DNA of 64,000 nucleotides from a virus. Below the pieces are notes generated by a model, which saw nothing but the letters and a program-made list of their open reading frames with translations, searched no databases and was not told the DNA's origin. The position numbers and the translations under genes are program-made. Positions within the stretch are counted from its first letter, which is position 1. Each line of letters starts with the position of its first letter. The stretch lies in IMG/VR virus record IMGVR_UViG_3300033150_001207, positions 1-64,000 of that record; one strand, given 5' to 3'. Shown here piece after piece: positions 7,227-14,688 of this stretch.

Positions 7227-7646
7227 TTATCGATTCCTCCAGTGTACATTCCTGACTTTATCCGCCGTCCATTCGTCGGTATATCTCGGTTTTAGTTTTT
7301 TATTATTCAACTCTCTCGCTATTTGCAAATACGATTTACCTTCTTTTCTGAGTTGTTTTATTAACGATATTATTTTTTGTTCTTTCGGTTCGGGTACTAT
7401 CACATTTCTGAGGTCGTATTTGTATCCGTAGCCTGTTCCCCCAGGACGCCTCTTGAATATTATACCTTTCTGATCCCTTTTCTCAAGCCATTCCATGAAC
7501 ACGTTGATATTGTCGAGTGTTTCAGACTCGGTTTTACCGATTAGCCTGTTTGCTATCTGGTGTGGCAGGTCGGTACTTTTTACAAGATTACCGATAGGGG
7601 TATTATCGTCATCCAGATTTGAGTTACATTTACCCATATTTCCCAT
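7227..7646 (-). CDS. DNA-binding protein with resolvase-type helix-turn-helix (139 aa)
   Basis: ATG behind GAGGGGAAATAGCTCA. Residues ~93-135 (LIKQLRKEGKSYLQIAREL ... YTDEWTADKVRNV) match the pattern at the end of large serine recombinases, where a helix-turn-helix contacts DNA. There is no catalytic serine domain, so this is not a recombinase but probably a regulator or DNA-binding accessory. It starts 4 bases after the upstream HExxH gene, so the two are likely co-translated. Confidence 0.65.
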   Translation of the reverse strand: MGNMGKCNSNLDDDNTPIGNLVKSTDLPHQIANRLIGKTESETLDNINVFMEWLEKRDQKGIIFKRRPGGTGYGYKYDLRNVIVPEPKEQKIISLIKQLRKEGKSYLQIARELNNKKLKPRYTDEWTADKVRNVHWRNR

Positions 7647-7650
7647 TGAG

Positions 7651-7971
7651 CTATTTCCCCTCCTCGAAGAAGTTTAATTTATTGTCTGACAATACCTGGA
7701 ACAACGCCCTGGAATGACGTCTTATAAAATCTTCGTTGTCATCCTTGCTGGCAACAATGGTCAAAGCATTGTCTATTGTATGGTCTATTTCGTGTAATAG
7801 CGCACACATTTGTCTTGAAAACGGCATATCTTTTTCTATTTCAATAAGACATTCACTATGCTTTACGGTTGCATGACCGGGTTCATCCCATTTATTCAAC
7901 TGTGGTCTATCTACTAATCTTACTTCATGCACCAAACCTAAAATATTTATTTTTTTGGGTAATTTTTTCAT
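7651..7971 (-). CDS. Putative HExxH metallopeptidase-like phage protein (106 aa)
   Basis: Residues ~59-63 read HEIDH in a helix (ALLHEIDHTID), the zinc-binding HExxH signature. The N-terminal beta segment (INILGLVHEVRLVD) is typical of small phage proteins related to ImmA/SprT-like peptidases. Its substrate is unknown. No partner repressor of the ImmR type is adjacent. Confidence 0.65.
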   Translation of the reverse strand: MKKLPKKINILGLVHEVRLVDRPQLNKWDEPGHATVKHSECLIEIEKDMPFSRQMCALLHEIDHTIDNALTIVASKDDNEDFIRRHSRALFQVLSDNKLNFFEEGK

Positions 7972-8019
7972 GTTTTTCTCCTTAAATTTTATTGTTTAAT
8001 ATTACATAGTAGTATATAC

Positions 8020-8229
8020 TCAGTGACCTTTTGGAACTCTAGTTTGTCTCTGTTTGCTTGTTTTTGCCATTTCTTCGAGCAACACACCGTTATTGTACAA
8101 ATAATTTATTGCAAAACTCATCAATGCATATAGTGTACATTCCCCGTTGTTTTTGTCAAACAATGCGCATTCAGTTTCGCAGTCATAATTAGTATTCTTA
8201 CTGTTAAAAAGTTTAATCGGACATATCAT
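8020..8229 (-). CDS. Cysteine-rich small protein (69 aa)
   Basis: ATG behind AGGAGAACAAAA. Cysteines at C3, CETEC and C31 suggest a small metal site, followed by a hydrophobic helix and a basic tail. No family recognised. Its start overlaps the end of the gene at 8213-8389. Confidence 0.6.
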   Translation of the reverse strand: MICPIKLFNSKNTNYDCETECALFDKNNGECTLYALMSFAINYLYNNGVLLEEMAKTSKQRQTRVPKGH

Positions 8230-8389
8230 TTTTGTTCTCCTGTAGGTTATTGGTGTTTTGTTTTTCTATATTGTATTTCCCGCAATATATGCATTTGTAT
8301 TGATTCCATATAGTACCCCGATGGCTCGTGAATGTTTGTACATATTCCCAGACATGATTACATTTGCTATTTCTATTTTTGTTCCTCAT
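8213..8389 (-). CDS. Zinc-ribbon protein (58 aa)
   Basis: ATG at 8387-8389 to TAA at 8213, overlapping the next start by 17 bases. Metal ligands are visible as C-x-H near residue 10 (CNHVWEYV) and CIYCGK near residue 33, the usual phage mini-ribbon layout. The ribosome site (AAGAGAAC) is modest. Confidence 0.6.
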   Translation of the reverse strand: MRNKNRNSKCNHVWEYVQTFTSHRGTIWNQYKCIYCGKYNIEKQNTNNLQENKNDMSD

Positions 8390-8419
8390 TCAGTTCTCTT
8401 ATTCTTCTGTTTTTGTACT

Positions 8420-8857
8420 TTATTTTATATTTCTTAATTCTATTTTATGTTTACAATTAGGACAGGTTACAAAAGTCGAGTTCGGGTCTCGCCACATTGT
8501 TGTATTATATCCCTCTTTATAAGATTCTTGATACACTGATTTAATGGCTTTCCAGAATAATTCTGCGGATTCTGTTAAATCGACATCATCCCCATAAGTT
8601 ACATCGCCATTCTTTAAATTAATCTTTACTTGATTATTGCCAATAACTATATAATCATTATGACCAATTGTTGTCAATGTTTTTAATTCTTTTTGAGTAT
8701 CAAATATTAAGGGGTTATTATCGGAAGTAAATATATTCTGCTCTGGCTTCATTGTACTCATTCCTTTTGTTGTATTTCGTAATGGTATTACAACTAGTAT
8801 TATATATGATAAAGTTAATAATAGTACCGTTAATATTATTAGAAGTATTATTTTCAT
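8420..8857 (-). CDS. Membrane-anchored protein with C-terminal CxxC (145 aa)
   Basis: Residues ~3-26 form one strong hydrophobic segment (IILLIILTVLLLTLSYIIL), predicting an N-terminal anchor with the remainder on one side of the membrane. The C-terminus carries CPNCKHK, half of a zinc ribbon. Function unknown. Confidence 0.65.
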   Translation of the reverse strand: MKIILLIILTVLLLTLSYIILVVIPLRNTTKGMSTMKPEQNIFTSDNNPLIFDTQKELKTLTTIGHNDYIVIGNNQVKINLKNGDVTYGDDVDLTESAELFWKAIKSVYQESYKEGYNTTMWRDPNSTFVTCPNCKHKIELRNIK

Positions 8858-8861
8858 AATA

Positions 8862-9170
8862 TTATTCCTCCCGTGTATTTAATTCTCTTATTTTCCTTTT
8901 TACACCCTTAATATTCACCAGTCTGTATTCATATTCCTTGCTATATTTGACTGCCCGCACTATCTTATATTTAAACTTCAGCACACATGCCCATTCAGGA
9001 AGTTTCAATTCGTACGCCTGTTCTATTTTATCCTTGCTATACACTATCGTCGGTATATATCCATCCAATAAAGCACTCAAGAACTTCCTGTACTCCAACG
9101 CAGAATATACAATACCTGCATTTCCCATTTGTTCCGTAATACCGTATTCAGTCTTAACATAATCACCTAT
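8862..9170 (-). CDS. Hypothetical protein with apparent ATA start (102 aa)
   Basis: An ATG at 9128 gives 88 residues but lacks a ribosome site. The same frame extends 14 codons upstream with credible coding sequence (GDYVKTEYGITEQ) to an ATA at 9168-9170. That ATA sits seven bases after AGGGA, and a stop is only six codons upstream (TAA ATC AGG GAA GTT TAC ATA) with no ATG, GTG or TTG between. The GDYV-T-YG opening is common in small phage proteins. I favour the ATA, or a mutated ATG, as the true start. Confidence 0.6.
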   Translation of the reverse strand: MGDYVKTEYGITEQMGNAGIVYSALEYRKFLSALLDGYIPTIVYSKDKIEQAYELKLPEWACVLKFKYKIVRAVKYSKEYEYRLVNIKGVKRKIRELNTREE

Positions 9171-9189
9171 GTAAACTTCCCTGATTTAA

Positions 9190-9375
9190 CTACCGATTAT
9201 CAATTTCAAACAACAATTCCCCGCAATTTTTACAATAACCAGCAGAACATTCCATACACCCACAATCAAAGCATACATACCGAAACCGCTTGAAATGTGC
9301 GACAATTGTCAATAATTCTTTGTTTTGTCCAAATCTGCACATTCTATCTACCGTTGTTTTATCTATCTCAGACAT
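9190..9375 (-). CDS. Zinc-ribbon protein (61 aa)
   Basis: ATG at 9373-9375 behind AGGAGGATGCGAACA. The second half holds CFDCGCMEC and CKNCGE, a compact four-to-six-cysteine zinc site. The frame continues upstream through proline-rich nonsense, which is excluded. Confidence 0.65.
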   Translation of the reverse strand: MSEIDKTTVDRMCRFGQNKELLTIVAHFKRFRYVCFDCGCMECSAGYCKNCGELLFEIDNR

Positions 9376-9435
9376 TGTTCGCATCCTCCTGTGTTTGTTA
9401 CCATTCTCCGACTTTACCCAGCACGACCAGAAGCA

Positions 9436-9486
9436 GGGGGTGTGGGGTGTGGGTTGGGTGGGGAGGAAGGGGGTAGGGGATGGGGG
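9436..9486 (+). other. G-quadruplex-prone tract
   Basis: Eight runs of three or more G in 51 bases on the top strand (9436-40, 9444-47, 9451-53, 9456-58, 9460-63, 9469-73, 9476-79, 9482-86). The leftward transcript reads it as a C-rich, G-poor stretch between two genes, which could also act as a Rho loading site. Confidence 0.7.
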
Positions 9487-9494
9487 TATCACCA

Positions 9495-9785
9495 TTACTC
9501 TTTCTCACCCAATCCATCCCTCACATTCTCCACATACCTGCTCAACACACCAATACACATCTTCTCCAACCCCATATTACACGACTCTGCGATCCCCTGC
9601 AAATTATCCCTCAAACTCTTCCTTATATTTAAACAAATTACAGTCTCATTAAACTCATTCTCATAATACTTACTCACAGCTGGCTCTATAAGCGATGTCC
9701 AGCTCTTACGCTTCTTTTTCTTGAGATTGCTTAGCTTTTCATGCAGTTCTTCAGGTAGGATAATATGAAGCTCACGGTTTTTCAC
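9495..9785 (-). CDS. Tandem ribbon-helix-helix DNA-binding protein (96 aa)
   Basis: Start is GTG at 9783-9785 behind GGAGAATTTTT. Residues ~4-33 (ELHIILPEELHEKLSNL ... SWTSLIEPAV) have the strand-helix-helix pattern of CopG/Arc-type RHH proteins. A second such unit follows at ~43-85 (TVICLNIRKSLRDNLQGIA ... GLEKMCIGVLSRYV). RHH proteins normally dimerise to form one DNA-binding unit, so two in one chain could be a pre-built dimer. The long upstream region holds ten 11-bp iterons and a palindrome, so it is likely the DNA partner and autoregulatory site. Repressor and ParR-like centromere binder are both possible. Confidence 0.65.
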   Translation of the reverse strand: MKNRELHIILPEELHEKLSNLKKKKRKSWTSLIEPAVSKYYENEFNETVICLNIRKSLRDNLQGIAESCNMGLEKMCIGVLSRYVENVRDGLGEKE

Positions 9786-9831
9786 AAAAATTCTCCTGTG
9801 GAAATACGATAACAACAATCAGTTGAACCCG

Positions 9832-9845
9832 TGTAAATAATTACA
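9832..9845. promoter_or_regulatory. Operator-like palindrome upstream of the RHH gene
   Basis: GTGTAAATAATTACAC (9831-9846) has 6-base arms and lies about 50 bases before the RHH start. Similar sites occur at 6122 and 29027 (GTGTAATTGTTTACAT). Confidence 0.5.
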
Positions 9846-9884
9846 CATAGCGTCTGGGAAAAACAATAATTACTATCCCGAAAT

Positions 9885-10251
9885 GGACATTTTTTGGATA
9901 TTTTAGAGGTATTTTCCCAATAATAGTAATTAATTGAGTAATAATAACGGTTAATTTAATAATAACAACAATTTAATTTTGGATATTTTTTGGATATTTA
10001 ATATAATAAATCTTAATGTAAATATACTACGCCAGCTTTAATATAATACATACTATATAATATGTCAAGAGTTTTTTCAAAAAAATTTAATTTTGGATAT
10101 TTTTTGGATATTTTTTTCTTATATTATGAAACCACTATAATGACTTAACTATATATATAACAAACATTTACGTTCTGTGAGACTGTGAGATTGTGGTACA
10201 CGTGTTTTTTCTGGACATTTTTTGGATACTTTTTGGATACTTTTTGGACAT
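9885..10251. repeat. Ten 11-bp iterons (GGAYAYTTTTT)
   Basis: GGA(T/C)A(T/C) followed by T-runs occurs at 9885/9896, 9981/9992, 10095/10106 and 10213/10224/10235/10246. Within each cluster the spacing is exactly 11 bases, one helical turn. The clusters flank the leftward promoter at 10040-10068. The gene-free stretch 9846-10422 contains nothing else I would call coding. Confidence 0.8.
10040..10068 (-). promoter_or_regulatory. Consensus promoter between iteron clusters
   Basis: Minus-strand TTGACA at 10063-10068 and TATATT at 10040-10045, 17 bases apart. It reads toward the RHH gene through two iteron pairs. Confidence 0.75.
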
Positions 10252-10273
10252 TTTCTGTACCACAGTCTCACAG
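10183..10273. repeat. 18-base inverted repeat enclosing four iterons
   Basis: CTGTGAGATTGTGGTACA (10183-10200) and TGTACCACAGTCTCACAG (10256-10273) are complementary at 17 of 18 positions. The loop holds the four-copy iteron cluster. Confidence 0.7.
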
Positions 10274-10337
10274 TGAGACAAAAAAATACCAGATACACAT
10301 ATACACATGAATCTGGGTTTCCCGCTATTCCGCTAGT

Positions 10338-10366
10338 AATATAATCGGTATCAATGGATATGTCAA
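10338..10366 (-). promoter_or_regulatory. Consensus promoter upstream of the iteron region
   Basis: Minus-strand TTGACA at 10361-10366 and TATATT at 10338-10343 with 17 bases between. The transcript would cross the inverted repeat and all iterons before the RHH gene, giving a leader of over 500 bases. Confidence 0.75.
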
Positions 10367-10422
10367 GTGTTTCTTTGCTACTTTTTTTGATTCACTGAAC
10401 TTTTTTATATGTTGAGTTGTTT

Positions 10423-11985
10423 TCATGTGAACATTTCCTTTTGCACCTCTGATGTTCGTTTTTTACTCATATCTTCATAACCCAAATCAAATCCGATATA
10501 ATTACGCCCGTATGCAAGCGCTACTTTACCAGTAGTGCCCGATCCCATAAACGGGTCGAGAACAATACCAGGATGGAAACCTGCGGATTCGACTTTGATA
10601 TTTGTTGAATTACATTTGAGGCAAGTTATTTCCGTGAAAGCTTCATACTCGGATTTGGTATAATACGATACATTCCCACATGCAATACAGGTAATTTTTT
10701 TACAACCGCAATCGGTATAACCAGTAAATTCTATACTTTTGTTGAAATTATCAATACCCCAATGTCCTCCACCCATACCTGCTTTTTTAAGATTCTGTCT
10801 GTAATCAGATATTTGAGGATCTCTAATTTTCTCTTTAGTGTATATTTTCTCTCTTGCTTTTCCGCATTTATTGCATATATATTGTGGACAACCGGCGAGA
10901 ATAGGGGTCTCCACGAGTTTCTCTGGGAATACGGCGAAATGGCTGTCATGGAACGGCTGTGTCGGCACATCCCAGACACATCTTTTATTACGACCTTTCT
11001 CTGGATCGAAAGGACTTACAAGATGGTCAGCACCTTCAAATTCGTGCGGTGCTTTGCTTTTATCATATCGCTTATAATCTCTATGGTATCTCGCTCTCGG
11101 ACTACTATAATTTTCAGCTTGCTCTTTCGGGATTTTAGTATTACGATTTGGTCTTGGTTGATTCATTGTATGCCTGGTTTGACCATCAGGACCGTTTACC
11201 CACTTATGTTTATTGCTTACCGCACGGTTTAATCTATCAATACTACACTGCTGGACGGGTTCAAACTGTTGCTCGAAATAATATTTCCTTTGCTTTGTAA
11301 AGAAGAAAACAGGTTCCCAGTCCACTGTAAAACGATCTTTTGCTGATGAAGGAAGAGTATTTCTTTTGTGCCACACTATCTTGTTCCGCGCAAGAAATCC
11401 AAGCTCGTCCACCATCATTATTATGAACCGTTCAGGAATAAGACAGAGGGATTTAGCTTGCAGTCCAGCAGCATTAACCCCCGATTGCTTGACATATCTA
11501 TTATCTTTCCATTGTTTCTTGCCGCCAGGATGCCCACCACTACGACCAGCATTATAAGTATCGCCCAGATTCACAAAACAAGTGCCAGTAGGTTTCAGTA
11601 CACGTTTTACTTCTGCGAATATCTGCTTGAGATGCTGTAAGTACAGATCAAATGTTGGTTCAAGTCCTAACGATCCCCTGAATGCGTTACAATGAATACA
11701 AAAAGCATATTGAGAATCCGGCGTCTTTTGATAATTTTCAACACCTTTTATCTTGAGTTTTTCAGCAAAGGGATTATCTTTGCCACCAGTAATATCCCTT
11801 TTTATACCAGTCTTCCACTCATGCTTGCAGTTCTTATCATTTTCATCCCATATTTGCGGCGGAAGACCGTAATTTCGTAGGCCAAAGTAGGGCGGACTGG
11901 TAACACAGCAGTCTATACTCTCGTCAGGTAACTGCTTTATTAAATCTAAAACATGACCAATATGTGTTTTATTTACCTCAAGCAT
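10423..11985 (-). CDS. SPPY-type DNA methyltransferase (520 aa)
   Basis: Methylates an exocyclic amino group in DNA using S-adenosylmethionine. TSPPYFGLRNYG near residue 30 is the catalytic motif IV (SPPY is commonest in N4-cytosine enzymes, also found in N6-adenine ones). LDPFMGSGTTGKVA near residue 480 is the SAM-binding motif I, so the order is IV then I (beta class). The insert at ~370-455 contains several CxxC pairs (CNKCGK, CIACG, CLKCN), likely a zinc-stabilised target-recognition region. The start abuts the stop of the upstream 34-residue gene (TAAATG). Confidence 0.88.
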   Translation of the reverse strand: MLEVNKTHIGHVLDLIKQLPDESIDCCVTSPPYFGLRNYGLPPQIWDENDKNCKHEWKTGIKRDITGGKDNPFAEKLKIKGVENYQKTPDSQYAFCIHCNAFRGSLGLEPTFDLYLQHLKQIFAEVKRVLKPTGTCFVNLGDTYNAGRSGGHPGGKKQWKDNRYVKQSGVNAAGLQAKSLCLIPERFIIMMVDELGFLARNKIVWHKRNTLPSSAKDRFTVDWEPVFFFTKQRKYYFEQQFEPVQQCSIDRLNRAVSNKHKWVNGPDGQTRHTMNQPRPNRNTKIPKEQAENYSSPRARYHRDYKRYDKSKAPHEFEGADHLVSPFDPEKGRNKRCVWDVPTQPFHDSHFAVFPEKLVETPILAGCPQYICNKCGKAREKIYTKEKIRDPQISDYRQNLKKAGMGGGHWGIDNFNKSIEFTGYTDCGCKKITCIACGNVSYYTKSEYEAFTEITCLKCNSTNIKVESAGFHPGIVLDPFMGSGTTGKVALAYGRNYIGFDLGYEDMSKKRTSEVQKEMFT

Positions 11986-12090
11986 TTATCCTAACACTTC
12001 CATAATCACAATACCCAGGCACAAGCCAAGTATGAACCCGTAAATTGTGAAGAACATATAGGCTACCACGACATAGGATTTATTATCCAT
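11986..12090 (-). CDS. Single-span membrane peptide (34 aa)
   Basis: ATG behind AGAGGGAAATTGTAAA. Almost the whole product (YVVVAYMFFTIYGFILGLCL...) is hydrophobic, giving one membrane helix. Its TAA directly abuts the ATG of the methylase. Function unknown. Confidence 0.55.
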   Translation of the reverse strand: MDNKSYVVVAYMFFTIYGFILGLCLGIVIMEVLG

Positions 12091-12117
12091 TTTACAATTT
12101 CCCTCTTTCTGAAAGTT

Positions 12118-12267
12118 TTACAGTATTTCCCACTTAGGCAGAACAAATCGTGCTATTTCCTTTACTTTCCGCCCACATGATGGACATGAAAAAGTACGAT
12201 AATTAACAGAAAATTAGTGTCCGCAGTAGTAGCATTTGTACATTTTGTACAGTAATTTTTCACTCAT
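12118..12267 (-). pseudogene. Zinc-ribbon gene split by an in-frame TAA
   Basis: From ATG 12265-12267 the frame reads MSEKLLYKMYKCYYCGH, then TAA at 12214-12216. It then stays open in the same frame for FSVNYRTFSCPSCGRKV... to TAA at 12118. The two CxxC knuckles on either side of the stop together form one ordinary zinc ribbon, so the stop interrupts a once-intact gene. The start overlaps the end of the upstream gene (ATGAGTGA). Confidence 0.65.
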
Positions 12268-12499
12268 CTTCAACCCTAGATGTCTTGTGAATTTTGTTCA
12301 CAATTCGTGCCCATTCCGCTTTTTCCAATTTCATTATATACTTCTCAATTGCCATAAGATGTTTCATAAGTGTGTTGAACAACCTATCATAATCGGGTTC
12401 ATTCTTAGAAGTATTGGATATAAATTTTTCTAACTCGAAAGTATCATATATGAACTTTTCCAGCATTCTTATTTCAGAATTTACTTTTGTTTTATGCAC
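12260..12499 (-). CDS. Hypothetical helical protein (79 aa)
   Basis: Predicted all-helical, charged, coiled-coil-like (LEKFIYDTFELEKFI). No known family. The end overlaps the start of the broken zinc-ribbon gene. Confidence 0.6.
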   Translation of the reverse strand: MHKTKVNSEIRMLEKFIYDTFELEKFISNTSKNEPDYDRLFNTLMKHLMAIEKYIMKLEKAEWARIVNKIHKTSRVEDE

Positions 12500-12563
12500 T
12501 GTTTTTAGCCCTAGATAACAGGTTTATTGAACAGATTTATATCGTTGCCTTTTTAAATGGTTT

Positions 12564-13343
12564 CTATTCAAATATTACAGTCTGATCTGGATTTTCATAT
12601 TTTTTCTTAGATTCATAAATCCACCAATGCATAACTTCTTCTGGTGTATTCCAATCTGTGTTTTTGCTTCTGCCAATTCTATTTTCAAGCATATTCTTGA
12701 AAGCCTTCAAATAAAGCTTATAATATCTGGGATAACGTTCAGCATCTCTAAGCATGCTCCGTTTACCTGACATAGGACACATAATGCAGCCAATCCGAGA
12801 ATACCCTTCATCATATAAACAGCAGTAATTTAAATGATATTTCTTAATAAATTCCCATACATCAACAGTTGTCCAATCAATTATTGGATTTAAAAAATGT
12901 TTCATTTTATTCTTAAAACAAGTTTCAAACATTCTTCTTTTGGATCGCTTATAACTTTCTTTTCTACGGATACCAGTTATAACTATTCTTCTATTACCAC
13001 CATGTTCTTTTAAATCTTTACAGCAATAGCGTACTTTTCTTGTGGGAGGTATTGTATTTTCAGATATTATTTTCCACATTGTTTTGGGCGGTTTTTCCAA
13101 AATCACGTCAGGATAATATTTTTTTGTAAATTGTATTACTTCTGGTGGATCAACTGATGTAAGATTGAAATGAGCATCGAATTTCACTCTTGCCATTTTT
13201 GCAAGCTCATATATACACTGACTATCTTTTCCGCCGCTGAAAGCGAGATAATAGCCTTCAGGAGGTTCAAATTCTTTTAAACGTTCGATAGCAATTTGAA
13301 TCTTATCAATTTCACCGAAAAGTGTTAATTCTTTAAGGGGCAT
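12564..13343 (-). CDS. PAPS-reductase-like PP-loop protein (259 aa)
   Basis: SGGKDS near residue 35 is the ATP-binding PP-loop of the PAPS reductase / ATP-sulfurylase / DndC-like family. KVRYCCKDLKEH near residue 103 and CIMCP near residue 198 supply the cysteines typical of the phage and Dnd branches, and VITGIRRKES is the expected mid-motif. Phage members are common and their substrate is mostly unknown; sulphur activation or nucleotide modification has been proposed. A DndC role would need DndA/D/E partners, which are absent here. Confidence 0.8.
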   Translation of the reverse strand: MPLKELTLFGEIDKIQIAIERLKEFEPPEGYYLAFSGGKDSQCIYELAKMARVKFDAHFNLTSVDPPEVIQFTKKYYPDVILEKPPKTMWKIISENTIPPTRKVRYCCKDLKEHGGNRRIVITGIRRKESYKRSKRRMFETCFKNKMKHFLNPIIDWTTVDVWEFIKKYHLNYCCLYDEGYSRIGCIMCPMSGKRSMLRDAERYPRYYKLYLKAFKNMLENRIGRSKNTDWNTPEEVMHWWIYESKKKYENPDQTVIFE

Positions 13344-13351
13344 TTAAAAAC

Positions 13352-13585
13352 TCAAAAATTAAAATGTGGTTTATCATCATAAGACTTCCACTCAATCCAT
13401 AAATAGCGATTTGGTACATATATACATCTACCACGTTTACTAAATACTCTATGCCCACCCGATTCTGAAATGTATAATTTAGACGGTTCATCTATTCTAA
13501 GAATACGATTCGTAAAGTGATATTCTCTAACTTTTTCGTTTGATATATCAATAAACTCATATCCGCTTTCATCCCTAAATTCCAT
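13352..13585 (-). CDS. Hypothetical protein (77 aa)
   Basis: ATG behind AGGAGAATGAA. Contains IDEPSKLYISESGGHRVF, a pattern that recurs in small phage proteins of unknown role. Lies 8 bases upstream of the PP-loop gene and is probably co-expressed with it. Confidence 0.65.
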   Translation of the reverse strand: MEFRDESGYEFIDISNEKVREYHFTNRILRIDEPSKLYISESGGHRVFSKRGRCIYVPNRYLWIEWKSYDDKPHFNF

Positions 13586-13620
13586 TTCATTCTCCTGTAT
13601 CTATGTTATTTGCCTTTTAA

Positions 13621-13649
13621 ACGGCGGAAGAAGGGACTAACACCGCCGT
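13621..13649 (-). terminator. GC-rich hairpin, possible terminator or leader structure
   Basis: ACGGCGG (13621-13627) pairs with CCGCCGT (13643-13649). On the minus strand it follows the methylase gene and is trailed by TTTAAAA, a weak U-run. Confidence 0.4.
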
Positions 13650-13707
13650 CAGTATAACTTATGTTATGGTTAAAGGTGAACATCAACAGACTATCCCTTC
13701 GTTTTTG

Positions 13708-14324
13708 TTACCTAAAGTGTTCATGAAATTGGCTACTATCGTTGTTGTATCTCATTTGCACGTTAAAAAGCTTTTTAATACTTTCATTTATATTCATTCC
13801 GTCAATATCATAACCTACCGAATCCCATCCTTTATGTTTCTCACGTGCAAAAAGCTCTATACGTGGTAAATCACCACACAACTGGACTATTCTATCTCTG
13901 ACTTCATCGGGTTTTTTTTTGAGTGAATAACAGCTTTTTGAGATATAAATTGCCTTACGTTTCCACTTACCCTTTTGGGTTGTCCTTTTGTAAACAACAA
14001 ACAAATCTCAGCACCTTTTCTTGTCCAGTATCCCATACCAAACCTTTGTTTATCCCATACAAATCCAATTGTTTTATAGACAAAGCCCCACTTTTCACCA
14101 ATCATAATTGCGTTCTTTAAATGAGCATCTTGTGTCCACATGAATAAAATACAGTTATTGTCCGCAATTTTATTTACTGGCAACTTGACAATATTTTCTA
14201 TACTCATAAGAGAGTAATGTTTATCCGAAGTCTTTCGCCGACCCTTTTTAGAATATGTATTCCATTGCCAGGGTGGATCTGCATATATGATTTGGTATCT
14301 TTTCATTTCAGTTTCAATCAACAT
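13708..14324 (-). pseudogene. MT-A70 adenine methyltransferase split by a frameshift at an A9 tract
   Basis: The first frame (14324 to ~13912) begins MLIETEMKRYQIIYADPPWQW, with the DPPW catalytic motif near residue 16, and continues with FMWTQDAHL, YWTRKGAEICLLF and KGQPKRV, all MT-A70 hallmarks. It then derails at nine As (13912-13920). The -1 frame carries the expected ending, PDEVRDRIVQLCGDLPRIEL then LFAREKHKGWDSVGYDID, to the stop at 13708. The full product would be about 205 aa. One missing or extra A, or slippage on the A-run, would restore it. It may therefore be active through slippage, truly broken, or a sequencing artefact. Confidence 0.85.
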
Positions 14325-14338
14325 TTACTAAAATTTTC

Positions 14339-14572
14339 TTACAATGATTTATTGTTTAATTCCATTAACCTCTTTACAACTTCATCGAGGTCATCTGGTT
14401 TTATCAATATTTCCGATTCGTATCCTCTGTGGTTACAGCCTTGAATCGCAATGTATTTCGCTTTCTTGTCGATTGTGAAATTATGTATTATAGGTTTTAG
14501 ATATTTCATTTGAATTTGATTATCCTTCTTTGGTTTTTGCCAACCCTTCTGCCAACCCTTCTGCCAACCCAT
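14339..14572 (-). CDS. Hypothetical protein with GWQK tandem repeat (77 aa)
   Basis: The first 13 residues are M then three copies of GWQK, encoded by a 12-bp tandem repeat; the rest (MKYLKPIIHNFTID...) is an ordinary small phage-type domain. The true start could be the internal ATG at residue 22, leaving the repeat in the leader. First gene after the leftward promoter at 14624-14652. Confidence 0.55.
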   Translation of the reverse strand: MGWQKGWQKGWQKPKKDNQIQMKYLKPIIHNFTIDKKAKYIAIQGCNHRGYESEILIKPDDLDEVVKRLMELNNKSL

Positions 14573-14623
14573 CTAGCATAAACATTTTGTATTACTTCTT
14601 GCATTTGAGATTAATTTTTCTAC

Positions 14624-14652
14624 AATATACATCAACACAGTACCTCTGTCAA
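14624..14652 (-). promoter_or_regulatory. Consensus promoter, leftward
   Basis: Minus-strand TTGACA at 14647-14652 and TATATT at 14624-14629, 17 apart. It is back-to-back with the rightward promoter at 14689. Confidence 0.8.
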
Positions 14653-14688
14653 GAAAAATTTATAAACATTCCAAGATAAAAAAAGTTC

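Noticed and set aside
7227-7646. Serine recombinase/integrase
   Set aside because: Only the C-terminal helix-turn-helix is present; no catalytic resolvase domain and no attachment sites were found.
9290-9666. Rightward open frames across the G-rich tract
   Set aside because: Low-complexity products without ribosome sites, antisense to better-supported genes.
12564-13343. DndC of a phosphorothioation system
   Set aside because: No DndA, DndD or DndE gene is present; phage PAPS-reductase-like genes without them are common.
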